Shown piece by piece: positions 15,806 through 24,286 of a stretch of 64,000 nt of DNA. Every line of letters starts with the position of its first letter. Positions within the stretch are counted from its first letter, which is position 1. Both the position numbers and the translations under genes were made by a program. The stretch comes from JBFKPQ01 sp041628225 (lineage in GTDB: Bacteria; Actinomycetota; Acidimicrobiia; Spongiisociales; JAENVV01): NCBI GenBank assembly GCA_041628225.1, contig JBFKPQ010000001.1, forward strand, positions 99,722 through 163,721, read 5' to 3'. The notes beneath the pieces were generated by a model. It was given only the letters and a program-made list of their open reading frames with translations, made no database searches and was not told the origin of the DNA.

Positions 15806-15821
15806 ACAACCCAGGAGTCCC

Positions 15822-16901
15822 TTGCTCGCCTACGCCGCCCGTCGCATCCTGCTCGCCATCCCCGTCGTCATCGGGATCATGGTGGTGGTGTTCTTCCTCA
15901 TCAGGGCGATCCCGGGCGACCCTTGCACCTCGCTACTGGGCGAACGCGCCACCGCCGAAGCGTGTGAGCGGTTCAACGAGGCCAACGGGCTCAACGAACC
16001 GATCTACGTGCAACTCGGCATCTACATGCGCAACGTGGTCACGTTCGATCTCGGCGAGTCGATCAGATTCTCGAGACCGGTCAACCAACTCCTCATCGAG
16101 CGACTCCCCGTCACGACGGAACTGGCGCTCACGTCGTTGGCCATCGCCGTCCTCGTCGGGGTGCCTCTCGGTGTGCTCGCCGCCCGCCGACACAACACCG
16201 CGGTCGACACCGCGACCGTCGCGCTTGCGAACACCGGCGTCTCCATGCCGGTCTTCTGGCTCGGCTTGATGTTGGCGTACGGTTTCGCGGTGCTCTTGCA
16301 GGACACGCCCTTCGTCCTGCCACCGTCCGGCCGGTTGAACCCCGGTGTCCTCTCCACACCGTACTTCGAGCTGTGGGAGTGGGAACTCCAGGAAGGTTCT
16401 CTCACCGCCAAGTTCCACGAGTACGTCGCCAACCACTACCTCCTCAACAATCTCATCACCCGGCAGTGGGACGTGTTCTGGGACGCCGTGCGCCACATGA
16501 TCCTGCCCGCCGTGGCACTGGCCACCATTCCCTTGGCCGTCATCACCCGCATCACCCGGTCGTCGTTGCTCGAAGTGATGGGCCGCGACTACATCCGCAC
16601 CGCTCGGGCCAAAGGTGCCGGTGAGCGACGCGTGGTCGGCCGGCATGCACTGCGCAATGCGCTGCTGCCGGTCGTGACGATCGTGGGCCTCCAGCTCGGC
16701 GCACTGCTCGGTGGAGCCGTACTCACCGAGTCCATCTTCAATCTCGCCGGGGTCGGCCGAGGGCTGTTCGACGCGATCAACGGCCGCGACTACGCCATCG
16801 TGCAGGGCTTCACGGTGATCATCGCTTCGATCTACGTGATCGTGAACCTGCTCGTCGACCTCTCGTACGCCTACCTCGACCCACGGATTCGATTGGAATG
16901 A
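15822..16901 (+). CDS. ABC transporter permease, DppB/OppB type
   Basis: 359 residues, starting at TTG 15822, four bases after CCAGGAG; no better start gives the full first membrane helix (AYAARRILLAIPVVIGIMVV). The usual six membrane segments are present, as is the extended periplasmic loop after the first, with D-P-C-T-S in place of the common G-D-P. The cytoplasmic EAA loop is readable near residues 255-285 (Y-I-R-T-A-R-A-K-G-A-G-E-R-R-V-V). It forms the pore with the next gene product. Second gene of the dpp-like operon. Confidence 0.92.
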   Translation: MLAYAARRILLAIPVVIGIMVVVFFLIRAIPGDPCTSLLGERATAEACERFNEANGLNEPIYVQLGIYMRNVVTFDLGESIRFSRPVNQLLIERLPVTTELALTSLAIAVLVGVPLGVLAARRHNTAVDTATVALANTGVSMPVFWLGLMLAYGFAVLLQDTPFVLPPSGRLNPGVLSTPYFELWEWELQEGSLTAKFHEYVANHYLLNNLITRQWDVFWDAVRHMILPAVALATIPLAVITRITRSSLLEVMGRDYIRTARAKGAGERRVVGRHALRNALLPVVTIVGLQLGALLGGAVLTESIFNLAGVGRGLFDAINGRDYAIVQGFTVIIASIYVIVNLLVDLSYAYLDPRIRLE

Positions 16902-17854
16902 CCACTCCCGAACACCGCACCTCCGATCCGCTCACCGAGATGTCCGCCGATACCGGACGCCTCATGGCTTCGTCGGTTGGCCAGTGGCGCCTGGCGCTCC
17001 GCCGTTTCCGGGAGCGCAAGTCCGGCATGGTGGGACTGGCCATCATCGTCTTTCTGACGCTCGTGGCGATCTTTGCCCCGTTCATCGCCCCGTACGAACC
17101 CAACCAGGTGCTCATCGGCGTCGAGGATGACGCCACCCGCCGGGCACCACCCTGTGTCACGGTGCTGGGATGCGAGGAGACCCAACACATCCTCGGCCTC
17201 GACGGCAACGTGCGAGACAACTTCTCCCGGGTCGTGTACGGCTCCAGGGTCAGCCTGACCCTCGGCCTGTTCACGGTCGGGCTGGCTTTTTTCGCCGGCG
17301 GGGCGCTCGGTGCCATCGCCGGGTTCGTCGGCGGGTGGCTCGACAACCTGATCATGCGCGTCATGGACGTCATCTTGGGATTCCCGGCCTTCCTATTGGC
17401 TATCGCCATCGTCGCCGTGCTCGGTCCGGGCCTTCAGAACGCGCTCCTCGCCATTGCGGTCGTCTCGACGCCGGCGTATGCCCGCGTGATGCGCGCCCAG
17501 GTCCTCGCGATCAAGGAAACGGACTTCGTGGCCGCGTCGACGGCACTCGGTTCCAACCCGGCCCGCATCCTCCTGACCCGTGTGGTTCCGAACGCCATCA
17601 CCCCGATGGTGGTGCTCGGCACGCTCGGCATCGCCACGGCCATCCTCGAAGCGGCGGGGCTCAGCTTCTTGGGACTGGGAGCGCAGCCGCCCACTCCGGA
17701 GTGGGGATCGATGCTCGCCGAGTCCCAGGACGTCGTGTTCACGGCCCCCCACCTGGTCTTTTATCCGGGCCTGGCCATCATGCTCACCGTTCTCGGGTTC
17801 AACCTCATGGGTGACGGACTCCGCGACGCCCTCGACCCCACCTTGAACCGATGA
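16898..17854 (+). CDS. ABC transporter permease, DppC/OppC type
   Basis: 318 residues. The N-terminal cytoplasmic segment (R-R-F-R-E-R-K-S-G-M) leads into membrane segment 1 at about 46-66, as in OppC_N proteins; an insert with two Cys follows (PPCVTVLGCEE), probably extracytoplasmic. The BPD_transp_1 domain covers about 115-318, with the EAA-type loop DFVAASTALGSNPARILLTRVVPN and the terminal L-G-F-N-L-M-G-D-G-L-R-D-A-L-D-P. Partner permease of DppB. ATGA overlap with the gene before and after. Confidence 0.94.
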   Translation: MTTPEHRTSDPLTEMSADTGRLMASSVGQWRLALRRFRERKSGMVGLAIIVFLTLVAIFAPFIAPYEPNQVLIGVEDDATRRAPPCVTVLGCEETQHILGLDGNVRDNFSRVVYGSRVSLTLGLFTVGLAFFAGGALGAIAGFVGGWLDNLIMRVMDVILGFPAFLLAIAIVAVLGPGLQNALLAIAVVSTPAYARVMRAQVLAIKETDFVAASTALGSNPARILLTRVVPNAITPMVVLGTLGIATAILEAAGLSFLGLGAQPPTPEWGSMLAESQDVVFTAPHLVFYPGLAIMLTVLGFNLMGDGLRDALDPTLNR

Positions 17855-18837
17855 CCGAATCGCTGCTCGAGATTCGTGGTCTCAAGACCCACTTCAACAC
17901 CCGGGACGGTCTCGTGCGAGCGGTCGACGAGGTCGACATCTCCGTCGACCGTGGTGAAGTGCTCGGCATCGTCGGCGAGAGCGGGTGCGGCAAGTCGGTG
18001 ACGTCGCTCTCGATCATGGGGCTCGTGCCGCACCCCGGCAAGGTCGTCGCCGGCGAGATCATGTTCGAGGGCCGCAATCTGGCGGACATGTCGGAACGGG
18101 AGTTGCGCCAGGTGCGCGGCGAAGACATCGCCATGATCTTTCAACAGCCCACGTCGGCCCTCAATCCGGTGTATCGGGCGGGCCTCCAGATTCGAGAGGT
18201 GTTCGACCTCCACCGGGATTGGAAGAAGCGCATCTCGCACGAGAAGGTCATCGAGATGCTTGCTGCCGTGGGCATTCCCGATCCGATCTCACGAGCCCGG
18301 GCCTATCCGCACGAGCTCTCCGGTGGCATGGCACAGCGGATCATGATCGCCATGGCGCTGGCCTGCGAACCCGATCTCCTCATCGCCGACGAACCGACCA
18401 CGGCGCTCGACGTCACCATCCAGGCGCAGATCCTGGACCTCATCCGCAATCTGCAGCAGGAGTCGAATACCGCGGTCATCCTCATCACGCACGACCTCGG
18501 CGTCGTGGCCGAGATGGCGGACCGGGTGGCGGTCATGTACGCGGGCGAGATCGTCGAGGAAGCCACGGTCGAGGAGCTGTTTGCCTCCCCACTCCATCCG
18601 TACACGCACGGGCTCATCGGTTCCATCCCGATCCTGGGGGACCCGGTCGAGCGCCTCGACACGATCCGCGGCACCGTGCCGTCGCTCGTCGATCTTCCGG
18701 CCGCATGCCGGTTCGTCGACCGATGTGACGCCCGGATCGAGCATGCCCTGACGATCTGCACCGAGCAGGAACCTCCGATGGTCGAACAGACCGCGGGTCA
18801 CCACGTCCGATGCTGGCTGTACGGAGACCGGCCATGA
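17851..18837 (+). CDS. ABC transporter ATPase, DppD/OppD type
   Basis: 328 residues. Walker A is GESGCGKS at about 44-51, the Q loop is in FQQPTSALNP, the signature is LSGGMAQR, Walker B is LLIADEPTTALD and the switch His is in LITHDLG. The C-terminal oligopeptide-transporter extension contains HPYTHGL and a Cys set (AACRFVDRCDARIEH...TIC), which in this subfamily can hold an Fe-S cluster. It energises import with the DppF-like partner encoded next. Overlaps both neighbours by four bases. Confidence 0.95.
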   Translation: MTESLLEIRGLKTHFNTRDGLVRAVDEVDISVDRGEVLGIVGESGCGKSVTSLSIMGLVPHPGKVVAGEIMFEGRNLADMSERELRQVRGEDIAMIFQQPTSALNPVYRAGLQIREVFDLHRDWKKRISHEKVIEMLAAVGIPDPISRARAYPHELSGGMAQRIMIAMALACEPDLLIADEPTTALDVTIQAQILDLIRNLQQESNTAVILITHDLGVVAEMADRVAVMYAGEIVEEATVEELFASPLHPYTHGLIGSIPILGDPVERLDTIRGTVPSLVDLPAACRFVDRCDARIEHALTICTEQEPPMVEQTAGHHVRCWLYGDRP

Positions 18838-19820
18838 CCGATGCCCTCGTGCAGGTTCGTGGACTCACCAAGCAGTTTCCCGTCAAGGGCGGGATCTTTC
18901 AGCGGCAGGTGGCCACCGTCAACGCGGTCGACGGGGTCGACCTCGACATTCGGCGGGGCGAAACGTTGGGCTTGGTGGGAGAGTCGGGCTGCGGCAAGAC
19001 GACGCTCGGCCGGATGATGGTCCGCTTGCTCGAACCGACGGCCGGGACGATCACCTTCGATGGTGTCGACGTCACGCATCGGAATGGGAGAGACCTCCAC
19101 GAGTTCCGACGCCGAGCCCAGATCGTGTTCCAGGATCCGTACGGCTCGCTCGATCCGCGGACCCAGGTGGGCGACGCGATCGCCGAGGGGCTGCGGCGCC
19201 ACGGCGTGAAGGACCGACATGAACGGCGTGAGCGCGTCGTCGACATGCTCGAACTGGTCGGTCTCGGCCGCCAGCACCTCGGTCGGTATCCGCACGAGTT
19301 CTCTGGTGGCCAGCGGCAGCGGATCGGTATCGCCCGCGCCCTGGTGCTGCGACCAGATTTCGTCGTCGCCGACGAGCCGGTGTCGGCGCTCGACGTATCG
19401 GTGCAGGCACAGGTGCTGAACCTCCTGAAAGATCTCCAGGCCGAACTCGATCTCACCCTCGTCTTCGTCGCGCACAATCTGGCGGTCGTCGAGCACATCT
19501 CTGACCGCGTGGCGGTGATGTATCTCGGCAGGGTGGTCGAGATCACCGGGCGAGATCGTCTGTACGCCAACCCGGCCCACCCCTACACCGAGGCGCTGCT
19601 GTCGGCGATCCCCGTGCCGGACCCCGGTCGGCGGCGCGAGCGCCACATGCTGAAGGGTGAGATCCCTTCTCCGATCGACCCGCCGCCGGGGTGCCATTTC
19701 CACCCGCGCTGTCCTATCGCCGAACCGGGTGTGTGCGACTCGGTGGTCCCGCGCCTCGAGTCGATCGAGCCCACCCACCGGGCCGCGTGTCATGTCCGAG
19801 CCCCCGCTTTGGACGAATAG
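18834..19820 (+). CDS. ABC transporter ATPase, DppF/OppF type
   Basis: 328 residues from ATG 18834 (ATGA overlap). Walker A GESGCGKTT, Q loop FQDPYGSLDPR, signature FSGGQRQRIGIARAL, Walker B FVVADEPVSALD, switch H in VAHNLAVVEH. The C-terminal extension has A-H-P-Y-T-E-A-L-L and the Cys-containing GCHFHPRCPIAEPGVC. Last gene of the five-gene dipeptide/oligopeptide importer operon (binding protein, B, C, D, F), all in the usual order. Confidence 0.95.
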   Translation: MTDALVQVRGLTKQFPVKGGIFQRQVATVNAVDGVDLDIRRGETLGLVGESGCGKTTLGRMMVRLLEPTAGTITFDGVDVTHRNGRDLHEFRRRAQIVFQDPYGSLDPRTQVGDAIAEGLRRHGVKDRHERRERVVDMLELVGLGRQHLGRYPHEFSGGQRQRIGIARALVLRPDFVVADEPVSALDVSVQAQVLNLLKDLQAELDLTLVFVAHNLAVVEHISDRVAVMYLGRVVEITGRDRLYANPAHPYTEALLSAIPVPDPGRRRERHMLKGEIPSPIDPPPGCHFHPRCPIAEPGVCDSVVPRLESIEPTHRAACHVRAPALDE

Positions 19821-19834
19821 CCCGAGCCGGCCCC

Positions 19835-20728
19835 GTGAAGAGAAGAAGCTACGACCACGCCATGCTGGGAGATCTGCAGGACGCGCTGGCCGGGTGGATC
19901 GCGGCCTCGTCCGACTTCGGGTACGGGCACGTGGGCGACATCCCCCATCGGATCTACAACGGTGGTCGTGGCCGGTTCCCGTTCGACGAACTGGTGCGGG
20001 TCTGGATGTCCGGTGAGGAGATCGCCGCGATCGCCATCTCCGAACCGCGCTTTCCCGGGTGCGATCTGTGGGCCGCTCCGGGCATCGACCCCACGCCGGC
20101 ACTGCTCGATGTGATCGAGGTGACGCGCCGGCTGCTTCCGGTGGCGGGCCGGGACGGCGACGCGCTCCTCGTCGATGTGTACGAGGGCGATACCGTACGG
20201 GCCGACCTGTTGGAGGGTCACGGGTTCGTCCGGCGGGATGCCTGGATGATCCTCACGGAACGCTCTCTCGCCGACCGACCGGACTTCGGGTCGCCCGACG
20301 GCTACGTAGTCCGCCCGGCGGAGTCCCATGAAGCGGATGCGCTGGCGGCCGTGCACTCCGCATCGTTCGGGTCGGAGTGGACGGGGTCCGAATACCAGCA
20401 GGAGGTCATGGACCGACCGGGCTATTCCGTCGAGCGCGAGATCGTGGCGGTGGTCCCGGACGGTACCTTCGGAGCCTTCACCGTCACCTGGCACGACGGG
20501 CGAAATCGGGTAGGACTGTTCGAGCCCGTCGGGACGGCCGAAGGCCACCGCCGGAAGGGCCTGGCGGCGGCCGTCATGGTGGAGGGCATGAGGCGAATGG
20601 TGGCGGCCGGCTTGGAGCGCGCCCAGGTAGGCCACGAATCCGACAACGTCGCCTCGACCGAGCTCTACGCCTCGCTCGGCTTCTACCCCAAGCACCGAAT
20701 CATCGAATACGCCCTCCCCCCGGCGTAG
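19835..20728 (+). CDS. GNAT family N-acetyltransferase, two-domain
   Basis: 297 residues from GTG 19835, which places VKRRSYDHAMLGDLQDALAG at the N-terminus as expected for this family; ATG 19862 is an alternative. The N-terminal half (to about 150) is a degenerate GNAT-like unit with G-H-V-G-D-I-P-H-R-I-Y-N; the C-terminal half has the acetyl-CoA loop T-A-E-G-H-R-R-K-G-L-A-A-A-V around 235-250 and the N-x-A-S-x-x-L-Y-x-x-L-G-F ending. Substrate unknown. It follows the dpp operon by 14 bases; a functional link is not implied. Its TAG stop forms part of the next gene's putative -10 box. Confidence 0.86.
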   Translation: MKRRSYDHAMLGDLQDALAGWIAASSDFGYGHVGDIPHRIYNGGRGRFPFDELVRVWMSGEEIAAIAISEPRFPGCDLWAAPGIDPTPALLDVIEVTRRLLPVAGRDGDALLVDVYEGDTVRADLLEGHGFVRRDAWMILTERSLADRPDFGSPDGYVVRPAESHEADALAAVHSASFGSEWTGSEYQQEVMDRPGYSVEREIVAVVPDGTFGAFTVTWHDGRNRVGLFEPVGTAEGHRRKGLAAAVMVEGMRRMVAAGLERAQVGHESDNVASTELYASLGFYPKHRIIEYALPPA

Positions 20729-20731
20729 CGT
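20726..20731 (+). promoter_or_regulatory. Candidate leaderless -10 box built on the preceding TAG stop
   Basis: TAGCGT, where TAG is the stop of the GNAT gene, then seven bases and ATG 20739 of the amine oxidase gene. No ribosome site is present. Confidence 0.5.
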
Positions 20732-20738
20732 CGGGGTC

Positions 20739-22043
20739 ATGCGGGTCGTCGTCATCGGTGCGGGCGTGTCGGGGTTGACGGCCGCCCATGTCCTGTCGGC
20801 CGCCGGGTTCGACGTCACGGTGCTCGAAGCCCGGGACCGTATCGGTGGCCGGACGTGGACGGTCGACGTCGATGGAGCAACGGTCGATCTCGGTGCTTCG
20901 TGGCTCCATGGCCGCTTCGGCAACCCGCTCATGCCGGTCATGGAGGCCGTCGGCCTGGACACCGCCAACGACGGTCCCTGGGGTTTGGCGATGCTCGTCT
21001 GGGACGAGCGCTACGGGTTCGTCGACAGCGCCGCCGCTTCGGTCGCTGTCGCGTCTGCCACGGACTTCTCGCCCGGCGAGGCCGCCGACGCGATGGGCGA
21101 AGACGCCGACTATGTGGCCGGTGCCGAGTGGTATGTGGAGGACCGGCGCCTGTCGGGCGACGGGGCCCGGCTGGCTCGGTTCCAGATCGAGGTAGTGGAC
21201 GGCTCGATCAACATCGCCGGCGAGCCGAGCAGCATCGACTTGCGAGGCGAGAGCGCCTACGTCGACCTGCCGGGCGGCAACCTCGCCCCGGTCGGTGGGT
21301 TTGGCCGCCTCGTCGACGCGCTCGCCGAGGGACTGGACATTCGCCTGGATACTCCGGTGTGGGCCGTCCGATCGACCGACGAGGGGGTCACGATCGTGAC
21401 CGGCGACGTTTCGCTCACCGCGGATCACGTCGTCGTGACCGTCCCGCTCGGAGTGCTGCGATCCGGTGCTTTGGCCTTCGACCCTCCGCTTCCGGGTGAC
21501 AAGACGGCCGCCCTCGCCCGGTTGGGATGGGGGAACCTCGAGAAGGTCATCCTGACGTTCGAGCGTCGCTGGTGGCCCGACGGCATGAGGCGGCTCATGG
21601 TCGTTCGGTCCGATCGCCGGTTCCCCCTGTGGGTCGACGTGTCCGACCACGCCGGCCGGCCGACGCTTGTCGGGTTCCACGGCGCGCTAACCAGCGCGAC
21701 GGAACTCGAGGCGGACGACGACGCGGTCGTCGTCTCCGCATTGGATGTGTTGCGAGATGTGTTCGGCGATGGCGTCGTTGAGCCGCGCAGCATCCGGGTC
21801 ACCCGCTGGCAGATGGACCCGCTGGCTCGCGGGTCATATTCCTACCTCGCGGTCGGTTCAGGCCCCGAGGACATGCACCGTTTGGGCCGGTCCGAGGGTC
21901 GCGTGCACTTCGCCGGAGAGGCGACCGAGCCGCGCTACTTCGGCACCGTGCACGGCGCCTTCGCCTCGGGCGTCCGCGTCGCCGGCGCGCTGCTCGGTTC
22001 CGCCACCGTTCCCACCCGTTGGGGACCCGTTCCCGTGACCTAG
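20739..22043 (+). CDS. Flavin-containing monoamine oxidase family protein
   Basis: 434 residues. The N-terminal FAD motif is VVVIGAGVSGLTAAHVLSAAG, followed by the LEARDRIGGRTW motif and D-L-G-A-S-W-L-H-G of amine oxidases (PF01593). The C-terminal FAD site is VHFAGEATEPRYFGTVHGAFASGVRVA near 390-417. Enzymes of this group oxidise amines or polyamines with O2; the lysine/aromatic cage residues cannot be assigned by eye. It probably has a leaderless transcript and converges with the subtilase gene, the two stops being one base apart inside an 18-base palindrome. Confidence 0.92.
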   Translation: MRVVVIGAGVSGLTAAHVLSAAGFDVTVLEARDRIGGRTWTVDVDGATVDLGASWLHGRFGNPLMPVMEAVGLDTANDGPWGLAMLVWDERYGFVDSAAASVAVASATDFSPGEAADAMGEDADYVAGAEWYVEDRRLSGDGARLARFQIEVVDGSINIAGEPSSIDLRGESAYVDLPGGNLAPVGGFGRLVDALAEGLDIRLDTPVWAVRSTDEGVTIVTGDVSLTADHVVVTVPLGVLRSGALAFDPPLPGDKTAALARLGWGNLEKVILTFERRWWPDGMRRLMVVRSDRRFPLWVDVSDHAGRPTLVGFHGALTSATELEADDDAVVVSALDVLRDVFGDGVVEPRSIRVTRWQMDPLARGSYSYLAVGSGPEDMHRLGRSEGRVHFAGEATEPRYFGTVHGAFASGVRVAGALLGSATVPTRWGPVPVT

Positions 22044-22050
22044 GTCACGG
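22033..22050. terminator. 18-base perfect palindrome over two convergent stop codons
   Basis: CCGTGACCTAGGTCACGG includes the amine-oxidase TAG and the subtilase TGA (minus strand). As RNA it folds to a seven-pair stem with a CTAG loop on either transcript, so a bidirectional terminator is plausible; it lacks T-runs. A DNA-binding site is the alternative. Confidence 0.45.
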
Positions 22051-24204
22051 AATAACGCAGATCAGCACGCCGCCCAACGGGTCGTACGCGTAGTCGGGAT
22101 GGAGCACGTCGCTCACGCAGAACTCGATCGTTCCCGCATTGGCAGGCAACTTGCCCGTGTTGAACTTCACCTCTCCTGATGAATCGGTCACACCGGTGTC
22201 GAGCATCAGCCACCCACCCGTGCCGATCCAGATCCCTTCGACGGTTGCTCCGACGACGGGTGTCGTCCCGCCGCTTTCGGTGATTACGGCTGTGGCGGTT
22301 GCCTGATTCTGTTTCTTACCGCGATAGGAGGCGGTCAGGTCCGAGAGGATCATCGTGGCTACCGGCTCTGCGGGGTTCACGTTGTTCGAGATCGAGTCCG
22401 TCAGGTTCTCGGCATCGGCGACGGTGAGCCACACCGTGTAGGTCCCCGCCACCGTGTAAGTGTGGTCGAAGGTGACGCCGGTCCCGCTGTTGCCATCTCC
22501 GAAGTCCCAGGTGTACGAGACGATCCCGGCGTCGTCGGTCGACGTCGAGGCATCGAACGAACAGGTCAGCCCGTCGCATGTGGCCGTGAACGCCGCGGTC
22601 GGAGGCTGGTTGGGGATCGCGTTGTCGATGGTCACCGAGATCGTGTCGCTCGTCGTGTTGTTCGCCGAATCCGTGGATCGGGCCTCGAGCGTCGCCGGCC
22701 CGTTCGCGGACGCCGTGGTGTCCCACGAGGCTTCGTAGGTGCCATCTGAGTCAGGGTCGGTCGCGGGCTGCCAAGCACCACCGCCGACCCGCCATTCGAC
22801 CGTCAACGTTCCGAGGTCGTCTTCGGTGTCGGTGGCGTCGATGGCGATCGGTACGGAGCCCGACACGGTCGACCCGTCAGCCGGGGTGACCCAGGCGGCC
22901 GACGGAGGCGTGTCGGGCGGGGGAGGAGGCGGCGGCGGAGGTGGCGCACCACCGCACGTGCCGTCACCGCCGAACGCCACACCGTTCACGAAGAGGAGTC
23001 CCTCGGCGTAGCCGTCCGTGTCGCCCCCGAATCCGCAGAGATCCGTCTGCGCGATGGCGTCTCCGAGTAGCGCCGCATAGGCGGCATGCGCCTCGGTGGC
23101 GTTCGACGGGTTCGTACCGGTTACGGCGATCCAGCGCGCCAGGGCGCCCGCCACATGGGGACTCGCCATCGAGGTGCCGGAGTAGGTGGCGTACCCGTCA
23201 TTGAGGTGGGTCGACGTGATGCATACCCCTGGCGCGGCGATGTCCACCTGTGGGCCGTAGTTCGAGAACGAGGCCAGGGTGTCGTCGGTCTCGCCCGGGC
23301 GGCAGTCGATCGTTCCGAGACCGCCCGGTGCACCGTCGCCGTCGGCCAGCGCCGAGACCGTCAGAACGTCGGGATGCCCCGCCGGACTGAACGGCGTCGC
23401 GTCCGTGCCGCCGTTACCGGCCGCCACCGCCCACAGGACCCCTTGGGCGACGGAGTTCTTGAGTGCCGTTTCGAAGATCCCTGAAGAAAACTGACCCGAG
23501 AGGCTCATGTTGGCCACGTCGATCGAGCCGGCGTATTGGGTGACGATATCGACACCGGCAATGAGCCATCCCAGGTATCCGGTGCCCGCGTCGTTGAGGA
23601 CCTTCACCGACCACAACCGTGCCCCGGGAGCCACCCCCACGATGCCGACGTTGTTGTCGCGGGCTGCCGCCGTTCCGGCGACGTGGGTGCCGTGTCCGTT
23701 CTTGTCGAAGTAGTCGGTGCCGGTGCAGCCACCGAAGTCCGGATAGAAGTAGGCCGGCTGACAGTCGATCACGTACCGCAAGTTCAGATCGGGATGTTGC
23801 GCAATTCCCGTGTCGAGGATGGCGATGTCGACGTCGGTGGTCACGCCTTCCGGTCCGAGATCGGCCTCGATGCGGTCCCAGCCGGTCGGGATGACCTGCT
23901 CGGTCGTCTGGGCGATGGACACGTGCACATCGGGTTCGACGGCCGCAACGTGTGGATGGCGAGCGAGCGCCGCCATGCGTCCGGCCGGCACCTCCGCCAC
24001 GAAACCGTTGATGGCGTGCTCGTATCCGAACAGGAGCCGCCCGCCGTGGTCGGCGGCCAGTTCGTGACCTACCTGACGCGCGCTGGGTGCGTCCTCGGTG
24101 AGCATGACGATGACACGCTGGCGGTCGGGACCCTGGTCGACCGTGGCGGCGGCCGAACCTCCGAGCAGCAGGGTGGCGAGCAGAACGATGGACAAACGGC
24201 GCAT
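22045..24204 (-). CDS. Secreted subtilisin-family serine protease with Ig-like and PKD domains
   Basis: 719 residues. The start at 24204 follows GGCGGAGGG; a signal peptide covers about 1-22. An inhibitor-I9-like propeptide (about 30-97) precedes the S8 catalytic domain with D131 (AILDTGI), H171 (NGHGTHVAGT) and S345 (GTSMASPHVAG). A run of ten prolines (421-430) leads to an Ig-like Big-type domain (about 437-520) and a PKD domain (about 531-617, W-D-F-G-D-G). The last 100 residues form another beta domain (VVGATVEGIW, then SSGEVKFNTG). The protein should be exported and self-processed, degrading external protein. Divergent from typA. Confidence 0.95.
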   Translation of the reverse strand: MRRLSIVLLATLLLGGSAAATVDQGPDRQRVIVMLTEDAPSARQVGHELAADHGGRLLFGYEHAINGFVAEVPAGRMAALARHPHVAAVEPDVHVSIAQTTEQVIPTGWDRIEADLGPEGVTTDVDIAILDTGIAQHPDLNLRYVIDCQPAYFYPDFGGCTGTDYFDKNGHGTHVAGTAAARDNNVGIVGVAPGARLWSVKVLNDAGTGYLGWLIAGVDIVTQYAGSIDVANMSLSGQFSSGIFETALKNSVAQGVLWAVAAGNGGTDATPFSPAGHPDVLTVSALADGDGAPGGLGTIDCRPGETDDTLASFSNYGPQVDIAAPGVCITSTHLNDGYATYSGTSMASPHVAGALARWIAVTGTNPSNATEAHAAYAALLGDAIAQTDLCGFGGDTDGYAEGLLFVNGVAFGGDGTCGGAPPPPPPPPPPDTPPSAAWVTPADGSTVSGSVPIAIDATDTEDDLGTLTVEWRVGGGAWQPATDPDSDGTYEASWDTTASANGPATLEARSTDSANNTTSDTISVTIDNAIPNQPPTAAFTATCDGLTCSFDASTSTDDAGIVSYTWDFGDGNSGTGVTFDHTYTVAGTYTVWLTVADAENLTDSISNNVNPAEPVATMILSDLTASYRGKKQNQATATAVITESGGTTPVVGATVEGIWIGTGGWLMLDTGVTDSSGEVKFNTGKLPANAGTIEFCVSDVLHPDYAYDPLGGVLICVIP
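22915..22944 (-). repeat. Poly-proline codon run in the subtilase linker
   Basis: Ten consecutive proline codons encode the rigid linker between the protease and the accessory domains. Such runs usually need EF-P for translation. Confidence 0.8.
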
Positions 24205-24221
24205 ACTTCCCTCCGCCTCTG

Positions 24222-24227
24222 AGCCTA
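24222..24227 (-). promoter_or_regulatory. Candidate -10 box (TAGGCT) of the subtilase gene
   Basis: TAGGCT 17 bases before ATG 24204 on the minus strand, upstream of the GGAGGG ribosome site; one of four occurrences of this hexamer before genes in the window. Confidence 0.4.
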
Positions 24228-24286
24228 CTCGTGGACACCGCGGCGTGGCCGGACCCTCACGCGCCGCGAGTACCATGGTGCGTCTC

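Noticed and set aside
13948..15807. 619-residue minus-strand open frame opposite the binding-protein gene
   Set aside because: The plus-strand protein has signal peptide, ribosome site and family motifs; the antisense frame is a shadow.
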